This document shows positions 40,893 to 49,539 of a stretch of 64,000 nt of DNA, one piece after another; the first letter of the stretch is position 1; each line of letters opens with the position of its first letter. The DNA is from Enterococcus lemanii. Its GTDB lineage: Bacteria; Bacillota; Bacilli; Lactobacillales; Enterococcaceae. The position numbers and the translations under genes were made by a program. The DNA lies in contig NZ_JAFBFD010000006.1 in the NCBI RefSeq assembly GCF_016909125.1, forward strand, positions 1-64,000. Reading direction: 5' to 3'. The notes beneath the pieces are model-generated. The model did not search any database. It was not told the DNA's origin and saw only the letters and a list, made by a program, of their open reading frames with translations.

Positions 40893-42176
40893 TTAAAGAG
40901 AAATCAACAGTGCACCATGCGGAGCTAATTTTTGCTCACTTAGTAAAATTGCTTGTTGATGCCACAAATCATAAACAAAATCGCCTTGTGGTACGAGATC
41001 GGATACCAGACTTTCAGGAATAGCTTGCTCATTTTCACTCACGTTAAAAATCGCAACATATTCTTTTTCTTCACTTGTTGCATGCCAAACCACCCAATTT
41101 TCATCTCGATAATATTGACGACGTTGGGTCAGTGTCTGGTACATCGTTAAAACTTCTTTATTCGTAAATAAACTTAAAGTAAATGCGTCAATATCAGGCA
41201 AGGTGCCACCATACATCAATGGGGATTGAAAAATTGTCCATAAAGACATCAAAGTATATTGTTCATCTTTCGTGAAACGCGTCCAGTTATCACCACCGCC
41301 ACCATCATGCGCTCGAATGCCAATATGCCCTAGCGGTAACATGTCACAGTCAGGCCAATTACCTGGTCGTAAATAAGGTGCCCACTCTGCGCAACGGTCG
41401 AACATCGTGTAAAGCGCGTCCCAATGATCCCAAAAATCATCAGTTAAACGCCACATATTCGCATGATCTTGTAAATAAGCACCATCGGTTAATTGGGCTG
41501 GGCCTGGAGATAAAGATAAGACCATTGGGCGTCCGACTTTTTGAATCGCTTTTTGAATGGCTGCGATTTCTTTTCGGTGTGCACCTCCGTATAAATAAGA
41601 ATTGGCAATGTCATCAACTTTAATAAAATCAACACCCCAACTAGCATACAGTTCAATTAAAGAATCGTAGTACAATTGACCTTCTGGTAAGTCTACGTTA
41701 ACGCCATACATATCAGAGTTCCAAGGACAAATATTGTTTAGCGCAATGTCACGCGCTCGTTTGTCAGTCCCTTTGATCTTCGTATTTTGATGAACCGCTT
41801 GACGTGGAATCCCACGCATAATATGAATGCCAAATTTTAACCCTAGGCTATGAATGTAGTCTCCAAGAGCTTTAAATCCGACACCATTCGCCGCACTTGG
41901 AAAGCGATTTTCAGCAGGAATTAAACGTGAGAATTCGTCCATTTGTAATGAAAAAAAAGCATTATACCATGTCGAACTAGCTTGCGGTTCGGACCATTGA
42001 ATATCAACAACCACGTATTCCCAGCCATATTCTTTTAAATTTTCTGCCATAAAATCAGCATGGGCGCGTACTTCTTCTTCTCGAACAGATGCGCCATAAC
42101 AGTCCCAACTATTCCAGCCCATTGGTGGCGTTTGTGCAACTTCTAGATGTTTTAAATGTTTTAATGTACTTTTCAT
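40893..42176 (-). CDS. GH27-family alpha-galactosidase-like glycosidase
   Basis: This 427-residue protein has the GH27 opening TPPMGWNSWDCYG (about 16-28), the barrel-strand motif VDFIKVDDIANSY near residue 180 with the likely nucleophile aspartate, and MWRLTDDFWDHW near 245 with the likely acid/base. No signal peptide is visible, so it acts on imported sugar. The frame is intact. It is the second gene of a galactoside operon whose first gene, GH4, is broken, so expression may be reduced. GH27 also includes other glycosidases, so the linkage cleaved is inferred. Confidence 0.83.
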   Translation of the reverse strand: MKSTLKHLKHLEVAQTPPMGWNSWDCYGASVREEEVRAHADFMAENLKEYGWEYVVVDIQWSEPQASSTWYNAFFSLQMDEFSRLIPAENRFPSAANGVGFKALGDYIHSLGLKFGIHIMRGIPRQAVHQNTKIKGTDKRARDIALNNICPWNSDMYGVNVDLPEGQLYYDSLIELYASWGVDFIKVDDIANSYLYGGAHRKEIAAIQKAIQKVGRPMVLSLSPGPAQLTDGAYLQDHANMWRLTDDFWDHWDALYTMFDRCAEWAPYLRPGNWPDCDMLPLGHIGIRAHDGGGGDNWTRFTKDEQYTLMSLWTIFQSPLMYGGTLPDIDAFTLSLFTNKEVLTMYQTLTQRRQYYRDENWVVWHATSEEKEYVAIFNVSENEQAIPESLVSDLVPQGDFVYDLWHQQAILLSEQKLAPHGALLISL

Positions 42177-42202
42177 TGATTGATTCCTTCTTTCAATTTT
42201 TA

Positions 42203-43663
42203 TTAAACGGTAATCTTGCGTTCATTTCTTTGTGCTTGGACTTGCGCTGGTGTTTTTTCTTTGATTCGCACGGCTCCCTGATAAGTATCATTGGTTGGAA
42301 TAAGAGACCTTGTTTGCCATTCTTTTTTAATTATTTGAATAACCTCTTAGTATCGGGGTAGCCAAGCTTCCTGGGCAATTAATAATTCATCAACCATTTG
42401 CCATATTTCTGGGGGATTGCAAACAGCGCCTGTTAGTGGGTCAAGTAAAGCGGCTTGTTTTAATAATTGAACGTTACCAGAAACCGCTGACTCGACTGCT
42501 AAGCGTTGGACCCAAATCGATTGAGAACAAACCGCGGCTGCACCTAATGGCAATTCACCAATACGTGGCACTTGAATCCCCGTACGATCTACATAACACG
42601 GCACTTCAATCACGGCTTCTGGCGCTAAATTAGTAATGGTCGAGCCATTAATTACGTTGACATGTCCTCGATAAATCCGATTGGTTTCTAGTGCTTCAAT
42701 GATATAAGAAGCGTGTTCTAAACCACGATCGGAGCCATCATACACTTTGCCTTTTTCTTTTAAAAGATTCGGATACTCAAATTCAAACCAGTGACGTTCC
42801 TCACGTGTAATGCGCAAATAACCACCTGTTTCACCGTAGATCCAACTACTTGTATCAATCCATTGCTTAATTTCTTCGGGCCTTTTCCGGTACCAAGCAA
42901 CATACTCTGGCAAATGACCATTGGATTCCGTTGAATAATGGCCAAAACGCTTTAACATATCGATTCGTACTTTTTCTTCTTCTTTGAATCGTTCGTGCTG
43001 ACTAAAGCCTGCAAGTAGCTCATTCTTGCGCTCGATTCCTTGATGTTTAACTGAAAGATACCACGTTTGATGATTAATGCCCACGCAGATAATGTCTAAC
43101 TCTTCTCTTGCCACACCCAAAACTTCAGCAATTTGAAACTCGCCATGAATTTCACCATGGCATAAGCCAATCGTTCGAACTTTTCCATACTGATTACAAG
43201 CCCAAGTCGTCATCGGATTTGAATAATTTAGTAACAAGGCATCTTTTTCGGCAACTTCCCGAATATCTTTGCAAAAATCAAGCATTGCAGCAATCACTCG
43301 CTGCCCATACATGATTCCTCCAATACATAAAGTATCCCCTACGCATTGATCCACTCCATACTTTAAAGGAATGTCAATATCCGTCTCAAACGCTTCCAAA
43401 CCACCCACACGAACGAGGTTTAGAATGTAACGAGCTCCTTTTAACGCTTCACGTCGATTCGTTGTGGCAATAATCGTTTTATCAAGACCATTTTCTTCCA
43501 AATCTCTTTGACAAAGCGCTCTCGTTTTTTCGAAATTCGCTGGATTTATGTCTGTAAAAGCAAATTCAAAATCACGTAATTAAGGTACCGACAATAAATC
43601 CGTAAAAAGTGTTCGCGCAAAAACAAGGCTTCCTGCACCAATGATTGTAATTTTCTTACTTAT
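42203..43663 (-). pseudogene. Broken GH4 family alpha-galactosidase (MelA-like)
   Basis: The reading frame encodes an NAD- and metal-dependent GH4 glycosidase: N-terminal KKITIIGAGSLVFARTLF, LLNYSNPMTTWA, CHGEIHGEFQ and GINHQTWYLS. Three lesions are visible. The codon at the expected start, six bases after GGAGG, is ATA instead of ATG (43661-43663). Codon 28 is TAA (43580-43582), interrupting LLSVP-x-LRDFEF. A second TAA (42347-42349) follows AWLPRY, but the frame stays open for 47 more codons (EVIQIIKKEW ... ERKITV) to a TAA at 42203-42205, only 26 bases before the GH27 ATG. Restoring the frame gives about 486 residues. Whether the second stop is native in some relatives needs alignment. Confidence 0.85.
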
Positions 43664-43799
43664 TGTTATCCTCCTTTAAATCTTGTTACTGATTATTTTA
43701 GCTATTTAAAAAAATCAGACGGAAATATTTGTAAAAAAAAGCAGTAATTATGTCAGATATTGTCGTATAATAAATTAGTTTAACTTTTAGGAGGAAGAA

Positions 43800-44738
43800 A
43801 TGAGTCTTTTTGATTTAAAGAAAAACCAGGCGAATATTACCGCCTTTTATGCTCTTTCGCTCACAAATTTTGATATGAGTCTACATCAACACGAATCTTG
43901 CGAGATTATGTATGTCAAAAAAGGACACTGCTTTATTTACACGCAGTCTGAAAAAAGAACCCTTTATGAAGGTGATTTTGTTTTTTTAGATGCCCATGTC
44001 CCACATCGTTTATTTGTTGATAATCGTAGCCCTTGTTCGCTTTTAAATTTGGAGTTTAGTGTCGGAGAACAAGGAGAGATTGCTTTAGCAAATTTGCGAA
44101 AACACTGTTCTTTTTTACAACAAAAAACACAAGCGTTTCCCACTGTCTTTTTTGCTTATGATAACAATCGCTTAAAACAACCTTTACAAAAGCTAATCGG
44201 TACTTTGTCTAAAAATTCGTTGCAAAATACTCAATCCGAAGATACTTTTTTAATTGATTTACTTTTTCAACAATGTTTACTCGAATTAGGAAATTTACTT
44301 CATACAAATACAACACCAACCCCTAGCCCTTATCTAGAAAAAGCATTGCTATATATTTCTGAACACTTGGAAGAAGAACTCCGCGTGCCTAACATTGCAA
44401 ATTATGTTGGCATTAATAAATCTTACTTACATGCCCTTTTTTCTGAACAATTAGGCACAACCATTGCAACCTATATTAATCAAAAAAGACTAGAGCAAGC
44501 TTGTTTTCTTTTAGCAAATAGTGAACTTTCCATTACCGATGTGGCTTTTAAAATTGGCTATAACAGTCGTCAACACTTCAGCCAAACATTTACACAACAC
44601 TATGGTTTAAGCCCAAAAGCGTACAAGCTACAAAAACAAAGTATTGAGCACCAAAAAGATAATGTTGGTCAGTTTCGGAAACAATCAAACGAAAATAATT
44701 GGGAAGTAATAAAAATGAAAAACGAAAGAAGCATTTAA
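43800..44738 (+). CDS. AraC-family regulator of the galactoside locus
   Basis: The 312-residue activator has an N-terminal cupin sugar-sensing domain (SLHQHESCEIMYVKKGH near 27-43; LDAHVPHRLFV near 62-72). Two C-terminal helix-turn-helix motifs follow (VPNIANYVGINKSYLHALF near 199-217; ITDVAFKIGYNSRQHFSQTF near 246-265). It is divergent from the GH4-GH27 operon and presumably activated it. The gene looks intact although its target operon is damaged. A sugar transporter is not present nearby. AGGAGG precedes the ATG. Confidence 0.87.
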   Translation: MSLFDLKKNQANITAFYALSLTNFDMSLHQHESCEIMYVKKGHCFIYTQSEKRTLYEGDFVFLDAHVPHRLFVDNRSPCSLLNLEFSVGEQGEIALANLRKHCSFLQQKTQAFPTVFFAYDNNRLKQPLQKLIGTLSKNSLQNTQSEDTFLIDLLFQQCLLELGNLLHTNTTPTPSPYLEKALLYISEHLEEELRVPNIANYVGINKSYLHALFSEQLGTTIATYINQKRLEQACFLLANSELSITDVAFKIGYNSRQHFSQTFTQHYGLSPKAYKLQKQSIEHQKDNVGQFRKQSNENNWEVIKMKNERSI

Positions 44739-44760
44739 AATCTAGCTTCTTTCGTCTTTT
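44721..44760 (+). terminator. Terminator of the araC-type gene
   Basis: The arms CGAAAGAAGC and GCTTCTTTCG enclose a loop that contains the stop codon, and a TTTT tract follows. Confidence 0.8.
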
Positions 44761-44854
44761 ATTTTTGAGAATCATGCAACATCATTTGTTCGATTCGATA
44801 TTGTTGTGGCACATCTTAATTTTTAATAACCTTGGTCAAAAATAAAATAAAAAA

Positions 44855-44884
44855 GAAGAAACCTTATCAAATCAAGGTTTCTTC
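44855..44884 (-). terminator. Terminator after the DUF1292 gene
   Basis: The arms GAAGAAACCTT and AAGGTTTCTTC around an eight-base loop are followed on the minus strand by a U-rich tract. It closes the ireB-ruvX-DUF1292 operon. Confidence 0.82.
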
Positions 44885-44896
44885 GCTTTATTTAAT

Positions 44897-45196
44897 CTAT
44901 TCTTCTTCTTCGGACATGAAGGTGTTAAAGACTTCCTCAATCATATCCCATTCTTTATCGGTTTCGATTTGTTCTAAACTACCTTCTGAGCCATCTTCGT
45001 TTTCGATGTAGGCATAGGCTTGTAGCTCAACTTCTTCGTCTTCTGGAATTCCAGCTGGATAAAGTAAAACGTAATTGCGGCCAAACTCTTCTTGACCGTC
45101 AATCGTTAATAAAATTTCGTATAACGTTTCGTTTCCTTCATCGTCAATTAAAGTAATGTGTTCATGTCCTTCGTGGTCGTGTGTATGTTCTGTCAT
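44897..45196 (-). CDS. DUF1292 family protein
   Basis: This 99-residue, highly acidic protein belongs to DUF1292 (YrzB group), of unknown function. The N-terminus is histidine-rich ([15 protein letters not shown], residues 2-16), followed by [15 protein letters not shown] and a conserved YVLLYPAG. The histidine and acidic content could bind metal, which is only a suggestion. It is the last gene of the conserved ireB-ruvX-DUF1292 operon. Confidence 0.9.
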   Translation of the reverse strand: MTEHTHDHEGHEHITLIDDEGNETLYEILLTIDGQEEFGRNYVLLYPAGIPEDEEVELQAYAYIENEDGSEGSLEQIETDKEWDMIEEVFNTFMSEEEE

Positions 45197-45223
45197 TGTT
45201 TTTCCTCTTTTCTTTTCATTCTT

Positions 45224-45655
45224 TTATAATAATTTATTTCCGACGCTATCTAAGTAGTTCTGTAAAATCATGACGGCCGCCACTTTATCAATGACTTTTT
45301 TGCGCTTGTCACGTGAAACGTTACCTTGTTCAATTAACATTCGTTCCGCTTGCACGGTTGTTAACCGCTCATCTTGATAAACTACCGGAATTTGATACAA
45401 CTCTTCTAATTTATCACCATAAGCTATTGAAGCTTCTGCTCGTGGCCCAATTGAGTTATTCATATTTTTGGGTAGGCCAATGCAAACTTTCGTCACTTCA
45501 TATTCATCAATTAATTCTTTCACACGTTTAAAACCAAATTCGCCACGTGCTTCATTAATTCGAATAATTTCAACTCCTTGCGCTGTCCATCCCATCAAAT
45601 CGCTTACAGCAACTCCCACGGTTTTGGATCCAACGTCAAGCCCCATTATTCTCAT
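45224..45655 (-). CDS. ruvX: Putative Holliday junction resolvase / pre-16S rRNA nuclease
   Basis: The 143-residue YqgF/RuvX protein has an RNase H-like fold with [16 protein letters not shown] (4-19; first acidic residue), [17 protein letters not shown] (about 57-73) and [15 protein letters not shown] (about 95-109). Relatives mature the 5' end of 16S rRNA. Its ATG overlaps the ireB stop codon (ATGA), so the two are coupled. Confidence 0.94.
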   Translation of the reverse strand: MRIMGLDVGSKTVGVAVSDLMGWTAQGVEIIRINEARGEFGFKRVKELIDEYEVTKVCIGLPKNMNNSIGPRAEASIAYGDKLEELYQIPVVYQDERLTTVQAERMLIEQGNVSRDKRKKVIDKVAAVMILQNYLDSVGNKLL

Positions 45656-45921
45656 GATAAATGAACTCCATGATCTTTCAAGTAATAGCGAATTAAAACT
45701 TCCATTATTTCGTCTCGTTCATGACGACGAATTAAGTTGCGCGCTTCACGATAACGCGGGATATAGGCTGGGTCACCTGATAACAAATAACCAACAATTT
45801 GGTTAATTGGATTGTAGCCTTTTTCCTCTAAGGCGCGGTAAACAATCGCTAATGTTTCACTGATTTCTTGCTTACGGCTATCGTCAAAATCAAAACGAAC
45901 CGTTTCATCATTTACACCCAT
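45652..45921 (-). CDS. ireB: IreB family regulator (DUF965)
   Basis: IreB is a small phosphoprotein substrate of the Ser/Thr kinase IreK in Enterococcus faecalis, where it negatively affects cephalosporin resistance. The 89-residue protein shows the family sequence throughout ([40 protein letters not shown]). Threonine 7, the likely N-terminal phosphorylation site, is present. It is the first gene of the operon. alaS, a frequent upstream neighbour in Firmicutes, is not adjacent here. Confidence 0.94.
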   Translation of the reverse strand: MGVNDETVRFDFDDSRKQEISETLAIVYRALEEKGYNPINQIVGYLLSGDPAYIPRYREARNLIRRHERDEIMEVLIRYYLKDHGVHLS

Positions 45922-45966
45922 AACGTGACACCTCTTTCTTTAAAAAACTCTTTATTCCTAGTTCCT

Positions 45967-45995
45967 ATTGTACTAGACCTTTAGTTAAACTACAA
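45967..45995 (-). promoter_or_regulatory. Promoter of the ireB operon
   Basis: TTGTAG (45990-45995), 17 bases, then TACAAT (45967-45972) on the minus strand, 46 bases before the ireB ATG. A second extended -10 (TGT TATAAT) lies further upstream near 46020. Confidence 0.6.
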
Positions 45996-46085
45996 ATAAA
46001 TTCTTCTTAATCTACTTTAGATTATAACAAGTGTTTGTGATTTTTTTATGATTTTTCTTGTATCTAAATTAAGAGTACGCAAAAT

Positions 46086-46114
46086 TTGACAAGTTCTTTG
46101 AGGATCCTTAAAGT
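46086..46114 (+). promoter_or_regulatory. Promoter of the thioredoxin-like gene
   Basis: A consensus TTGACA (46086-46091), 17 bases, then TAAAGT (46109-46114), 21 bases before the chosen ATG. Confidence 0.7.
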
Positions 46115-46135
46115 AAAGTAAAAGGGGTGAAAAAT

Positions 46136-46489
46136 ATGCAACACTTAACTTTCGAACAAACAATTCAAAAAATCAGACAAAGTCCTCTTAGTTTACTCTA
46201 CATCTCTGCTCCAAATTGCTCGGTTTGCCACGCGGTAAAACCACGAGTTGAGCAGCTTTTTCTTAATAACACTTTGCCCATGTTTGCGTTAGATATCGCA
46301 GAGGCACCTGAAGTCGCTGGGACATTTCAAGTTATGACCGCTCCAGCTATTTTAATTTTTTATCAAGGAAAAGAGGTTCATCGACAAGCACGGTTTATTG
46401 ATTTTGCCCGATTAGAATCTTTTGTAACCAATTACCAACAAATGAAAGAGGTTAGCGATTATACTTCTTTATTTGAAGCAAACACGTAA
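46136..46489 (+). CDS. Thioredoxin-like protein with CSVC motif
   Basis: The 117-residue cytoplasmic thioredoxin-fold protein has the redox motif APNCSVCHAVKP (about 26-37), where thioredoxin has WCGPC, and a cis-proline segment MTAPAILIFYQGKEV (about 67-81). It probably acts in thiol-disulfide exchange with a specific partner. GTG at 46127 overlaps the AAAGGGG SD, so ATG at 46136, eight bases after it, is preferred. It is monocistronic and divergent from ireB. Confidence 0.8.
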   Translation: MQHLTFEQTIQKIRQSPLSLLYISAPNCSVCHAVKPRVEQLFLNNTLPMFALDIAEAPEVAGTFQVMTAPAILIFYQGKEVHRQARFIDFARLESFVTNYQQMKEVSDYTSLFEANT

Positions 46490-46507
46490 CAAATATTCAC
46501 GTCTAAA

Positions 46508-46589
46508 AAAACCGAACAATCGATTGGACTGCTCGCTCTTACCGTTTTGGTATGAGTACTTCAGCGTGTTTTCAATCGCGTTCGGTTTT
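46508..46589. repeat. Long nested hairpin between the thioredoxin-like gene and rex
   Basis: The outer arms AAAACCGAAC (46508-46517) and GTTCGGTTTT (46580-46589) are extended by CGATTG (46521-46526) and CAATCG (46573-46578). They enclose an inner hairpin (CTCTTACC / GGTATGAG, about 46535-46556). T-runs make it a plausible bidirectional terminator for the convergent genes, but 82 bases with nested stems is more than a terminator needs. It could be a structured RNA or a tiny mobile repeat. Confidence 0.6.
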
Positions 46590-46615
46590 ATTTTGACCTT
46601 ATCAATCGATTCGGT

Positions 46616-47263
46616 CTAGTTTTCTTCTGGAATAATTCCTCCAGAGTGTAAGAAATAAATTAAGGTTTGTAATTCCGTCGTTAAATCAACGTTTTGTACC
46701 AGGACATCTGCTGGTGCTGTAATGCGGGTTGGCGTAAAGTTTAAAATTCCTTTGATACCTGCTGCAACTAAGTCATTCACTACATCTTGTGATCGTTCAG
46801 CCGGCACGGTTAAAATGGCAATATCAATTTGTTGAATTGAAATTTGTTCTTTCATATCAGACATTGGATAAACAGGAATCCCGTCCACAATTCGGCCCAC
46901 AATCTCAGGATTTACGTCAAAAGCTGCACTCACTCGGATACTGTTACTTTGATGGAATTTGTATTTCAATAACGCACTCCCTAAATTCCCTACCCCAACA
47001 AGAGCAACATTGGTCATTTGATCATCATTTAGCGTTTTGGCAAAAAAGTGCATTAAATCCTTTACATCATACCCATAACCGCGCTTGCCCAACTCACCAA
47101 AGTAAGAAAAGTCACGGCGAATCGTTGCACTATCAACTTGTACCGCTTCACTCAGTTCGGTTGAAGAAACTTTCTTCTTACCTGCATCATTTAATAATCT
47201 TAAGTAACGATAATATAAAGGCAAGCGTTTGGCTGTTGCCTTTGGAATTTGATTGTCTTTCAA
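46616..47263 (-). CDS. rex: Redox-sensing transcriptional repressor Rex
   Basis: Rex senses the NADH/NAD ratio and represses fermentation and respiration genes. A winged-helix DNA-binding domain (residues 1-80; [37 protein letters not shown]) precedes a Rossmann NAD(H) domain ([16 protein letters not shown] near 87-102). The start is TTG at 47263, eight bases after GGAGG, giving 215 residues; longer readings run through the promoter. A Rex-like palindrome overlaps the start of transcription. Confidence 0.93.
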   Translation of the reverse strand: MKDNQIPKATAKRLPLYYRYLRLLNDAGKKKVSSTELSEAVQVDSATIRRDFSYFGELGKRGYGYDVKDLMHFFAKTLNDDQMTNVALVGVGNLGSALLKYKFHQSNSIRVSAAFDVNPEIVGRIVDGIPVYPMSDMKEQISIQQIDIAILTVPAERSQDVVNDLVAAGIKGILNFTPTRITAPADVLVQNVDLTTELQTLIYFLHSGGIIPEEN

Positions 47264-47278
47264 TTTTAGTACCTCCAT

Positions 47279-47295
47279 TTGTGAAAACTTCACTA
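47279..47295. promoter_or_regulatory. Rex-operator-like site at the rex promoter
   Basis: The plus strand reads TTGTGAA-AAC-TTCACTA. The Rex consensus is TTGTGAA-N4-TTCACAA, so this has one half-site intact, one mismatch pair in the other and a spacer one base short. It lies just downstream of the -10 element, a repressing position, consistent with autoregulation. Confidence 0.5.
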
Positions 47296-47306
47296 TTACA
47301 AACCCT

Positions 47307-47336
47307 ATCATAGCAAATTTAGCTTGATAAAAGCAA
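47307..47336 (-). promoter_or_regulatory. Promoter of rex
   Basis: TTGCTT (47331-47336), 18 bases, then an extended -10 TGC TATGAT (hexamer 47307-47312) on the minus strand. Confidence 0.55.
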
Positions 47337-47462
47337 TTCACTTGCTCATAATTTGTGCTTTTTTTGTAATTTGCTTTTTTTCGTGTATCGCCCAAGGAAA
47401 TAAACTATGGTAAACTGAAGAAAACATATCACTTGTTAGATGAATTAGAAATGAGGATTTAG

Positions 47463-49397
47463 ATGATTTTACTACAAATAAACCAGGTTGCTCGCTTATT
47501 TGGCGCTGAGGTGCTGTTTGAAAATATGCAGTTAGAAATTCAATCACAAAGTCGAATTGGTTTAGTTGGCCGAAACGGCGCCGGCAAATCAACACTTTTA
47601 AAAATTATTGCCGGTATTGAAAGTCCCGATAAAGGCACCTTGACCAAGACAAAAAATTTATCAATTGGCTATTTAGCTCAAAATAGCGGTTTAAATTCAG
47701 ATACAACTGTCTGGAATGAAATGCTTGATGCGTTTACTGCTGTACGTCAAATGGAAAGTCGTTTAAGAGAATTAGAAACGCTTATTAGTACACAAGAAAT
47801 TGACTCGCCAGAAGGACAACGCGTCTTAAAAGAGTACGACCAATTACAACATACTTTTGTTGAGCAGAATGGGTATAGCTACGAAAATGAGATTCGCTCC
47901 ATTTTACACGGGTTTCAATTTGACGCCACCTTTTATCAACAAAAAGTGCAAGATTTATCTGGCGGACAACGAACGCGACTGGCTTTAGCAAAAATGTTAT
48001 TGCAAAAGCCAGAACTACTTATTTTAGATGAACCAACAAACCATTTAGATATCCAAACATTGGCTTGGTTAGAAAATTATTTACAAAATTATCAAGGCGC
48101 ACTTTTAATTGTTTCGCATGACCGTTATTTTCTAGACAAAGTTGTGACCGAAATTTATGAAATTGCACGCCACAAAATGATGCACTACAAAGGGAACTAC
48201 AGCCGCTATTTAACGCTAAAAGAAGAACAACTTGCTTTGGACTGGAAAGCTTTTGAAAAGCAACAAGGACAAATAAATAAACTGGAAGACTTTGTTGCTA
48301 GGAACTTAGCCAGAGCTTCAACCACCAAAAGAGCACAAAGTCGGCGGAAGCAACTTGAAAAGATGGAACGAATGGAACGACCACAAGGAGCAGAGAAATC
48401 AGCAAATATCCTTTTTAAAATCGATAAGCCATCAGGAAACGTGGTCTTACAATTAGAAGACGGAGAAATCGGCTATGATAAACACGTTCTTGCTAAAAAT
48501 ATTACGCTAGATATTCGACGAAAAGATGCCATTGCGCTGGTTGGCCCAAATGGGATTGGTAAGTCGACGCTTTTAAAATCCATCTTAAAAGAAATTCCAC
48601 TCCTAAAAGGTACGCTCCATTACGGGACGAATGTATCTCTTGGTTATTACGATCAAGGACAACAAAAACTGCAACCACAAAAAACAATTTTAAAAGAGCT
48701 TTGGGATGAACACCCGACAACACCGGAAGTTGAGATCCGCTCCGTTTTAGGAAGTTTCTTATTTTCTGGTGAAGACGTTGAAAAAACAATTGGTCTTTTA
48801 AGCGGTGGAGAAAAAGCTCGTGTCGCTTTAGCCAAACTGGCGATGAACCATGAAAATTTCTTAATTTTAGACGAGCCTACGAACCACTTAGACATTGATA
48901 GTAAGGAAGTTTTAGAAAACGCGTTAATTGACTTTGAAGGAACGATTTTATTTGTTTCGCACGATCGTTATTTTATCAATCGAATTGCAACAAAAGTAAT
49001 TGAACTTTCACCAGAAAAAAGCACACTCTATTTAGGCGATTATGATTATTACATGGAAAAAAAACAAGAAGAGGCCGAGTTGCTTGCTTTGCTAGAACAA
49101 GATCAAGTAAAAGAAAAAAGTGTATCTGCTGGTAAACAATCTTTCCAACAAACGAAAGAACAACAAAAGATCATTCGCCAGCTACAAAGAAAAATTGGAC
49201 AGCTAGAAGAGAACCTTGAACAAATTGAAGAAGAAGTGAGTCAATTAGAACTACAAATGACTCAACCCGATAATTTAAATAATCATTTTGCGCTCATTGA
49301 ACTTCAAACAACCATCGATGAGAAAACAATCCAACAAGAAACACTCTATGAAGAATGGGAAAAAGCTAGTCTTGAGTTAGAGCAATTGGATTCATAA
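47463..49397 (+). CDS. ABC-F family ATPase (YdiF/Uup-like)
   Basis: The 644-residue soluble protein has two ABC ATPase domains without membrane segments. Walker A motifs are GRNGAGKST (about 36) and GPNGIGKST (about 362), signatures LSGGQRTR (about 166) and LSGGEKAR (about 447), and Walker B LLILDEPTNHLD and FLILDEPTNHLD. A linker lies between the domains and a C-terminal coiled coil (about 545-640) extends the protein. ABC-F proteins act on the ribosomal E-site as translation factors or antibiotic protectors. The housekeeping YdiF group fits best; resistance function cannot be judged. Confidence 0.9.
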   Translation: MILLQINQVARLFGAEVLFENMQLEIQSQSRIGLVGRNGAGKSTLLKIIAGIESPDKGTLTKTKNLSIGYLAQNSGLNSDTTVWNEMLDAFTAVRQMESRLRELETLISTQEIDSPEGQRVLKEYDQLQHTFVEQNGYSYENEIRSILHGFQFDATFYQQKVQDLSGGQRTRLALAKMLLQKPELLILDEPTNHLDIQTLAWLENYLQNYQGALLIVSHDRYFLDKVVTEIYEIARHKMMHYKGNYSRYLTLKEEQLALDWKAFEKQQGQINKLEDFVARNLARASTTKRAQSRRKQLEKMERMERPQGAEKSANILFKIDKPSGNVVLQLEDGEIGYDKHVLAKNITLDIRRKDAIALVGPNGIGKSTLLKSILKEIPLLKGTLHYGTNVSLGYYDQGQQKLQPQKTILKELWDEHPTTPEVEIRSVLGSFLFSGEDVEKTIGLLSGGEKARVALAKLAMNHENFLILDEPTNHLDIDSKEVLENALIDFEGTILFVSHDRYFINRIATKVIELSPEKSTLYLGDYDYYMEKKQEEAELLALLEQDQVKEKSVSAGKQSFQQTKEQQKIIRQLQRKIGQLEENLEQIEEEVSQLELQMTQPDNLNNHFALIELQTTIDEKTIQQETLYEEWEKASLELEQLDS

Positions 49398-49400
49398 TTA

Positions 49401-49441
49401 ATAAAGTTTCAAGAAGTAATTTTCTTGAAACTTTATTAATT
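49401..49441 (+). terminator. Terminator of the ABC-F gene
   Basis: The arms ATAAAGTTTCAAGAA and TTCTTGAAACTTTAT with a six-base loop are followed by a T-run. Confidence 0.88.
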
Positions 49442-49539
49442 TTTTGTGAAAAATTTTCAGAATTTTCATGCAATGATTGTGATTCTTCTGTTTTTCCTTT
49501 ATAATTGAACGTACCCAAAAAGATGGAGTGATTAAGAAA

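Noticed and set aside
43580-43582. Possible programmed readthrough of the GH4 stop codon
   Set aside because: The codon is TAA, the start codon is also lost and a later TAA follows, so decay explains it better than recoding.
44759-44813. Short minus-strand stretch reading DVPQQYRIEQMMLHDSQK before a stop
   Set aside because: It looks gene-like but is open for only 18 codons after an in-frame stop, too short to call a gene remnant.
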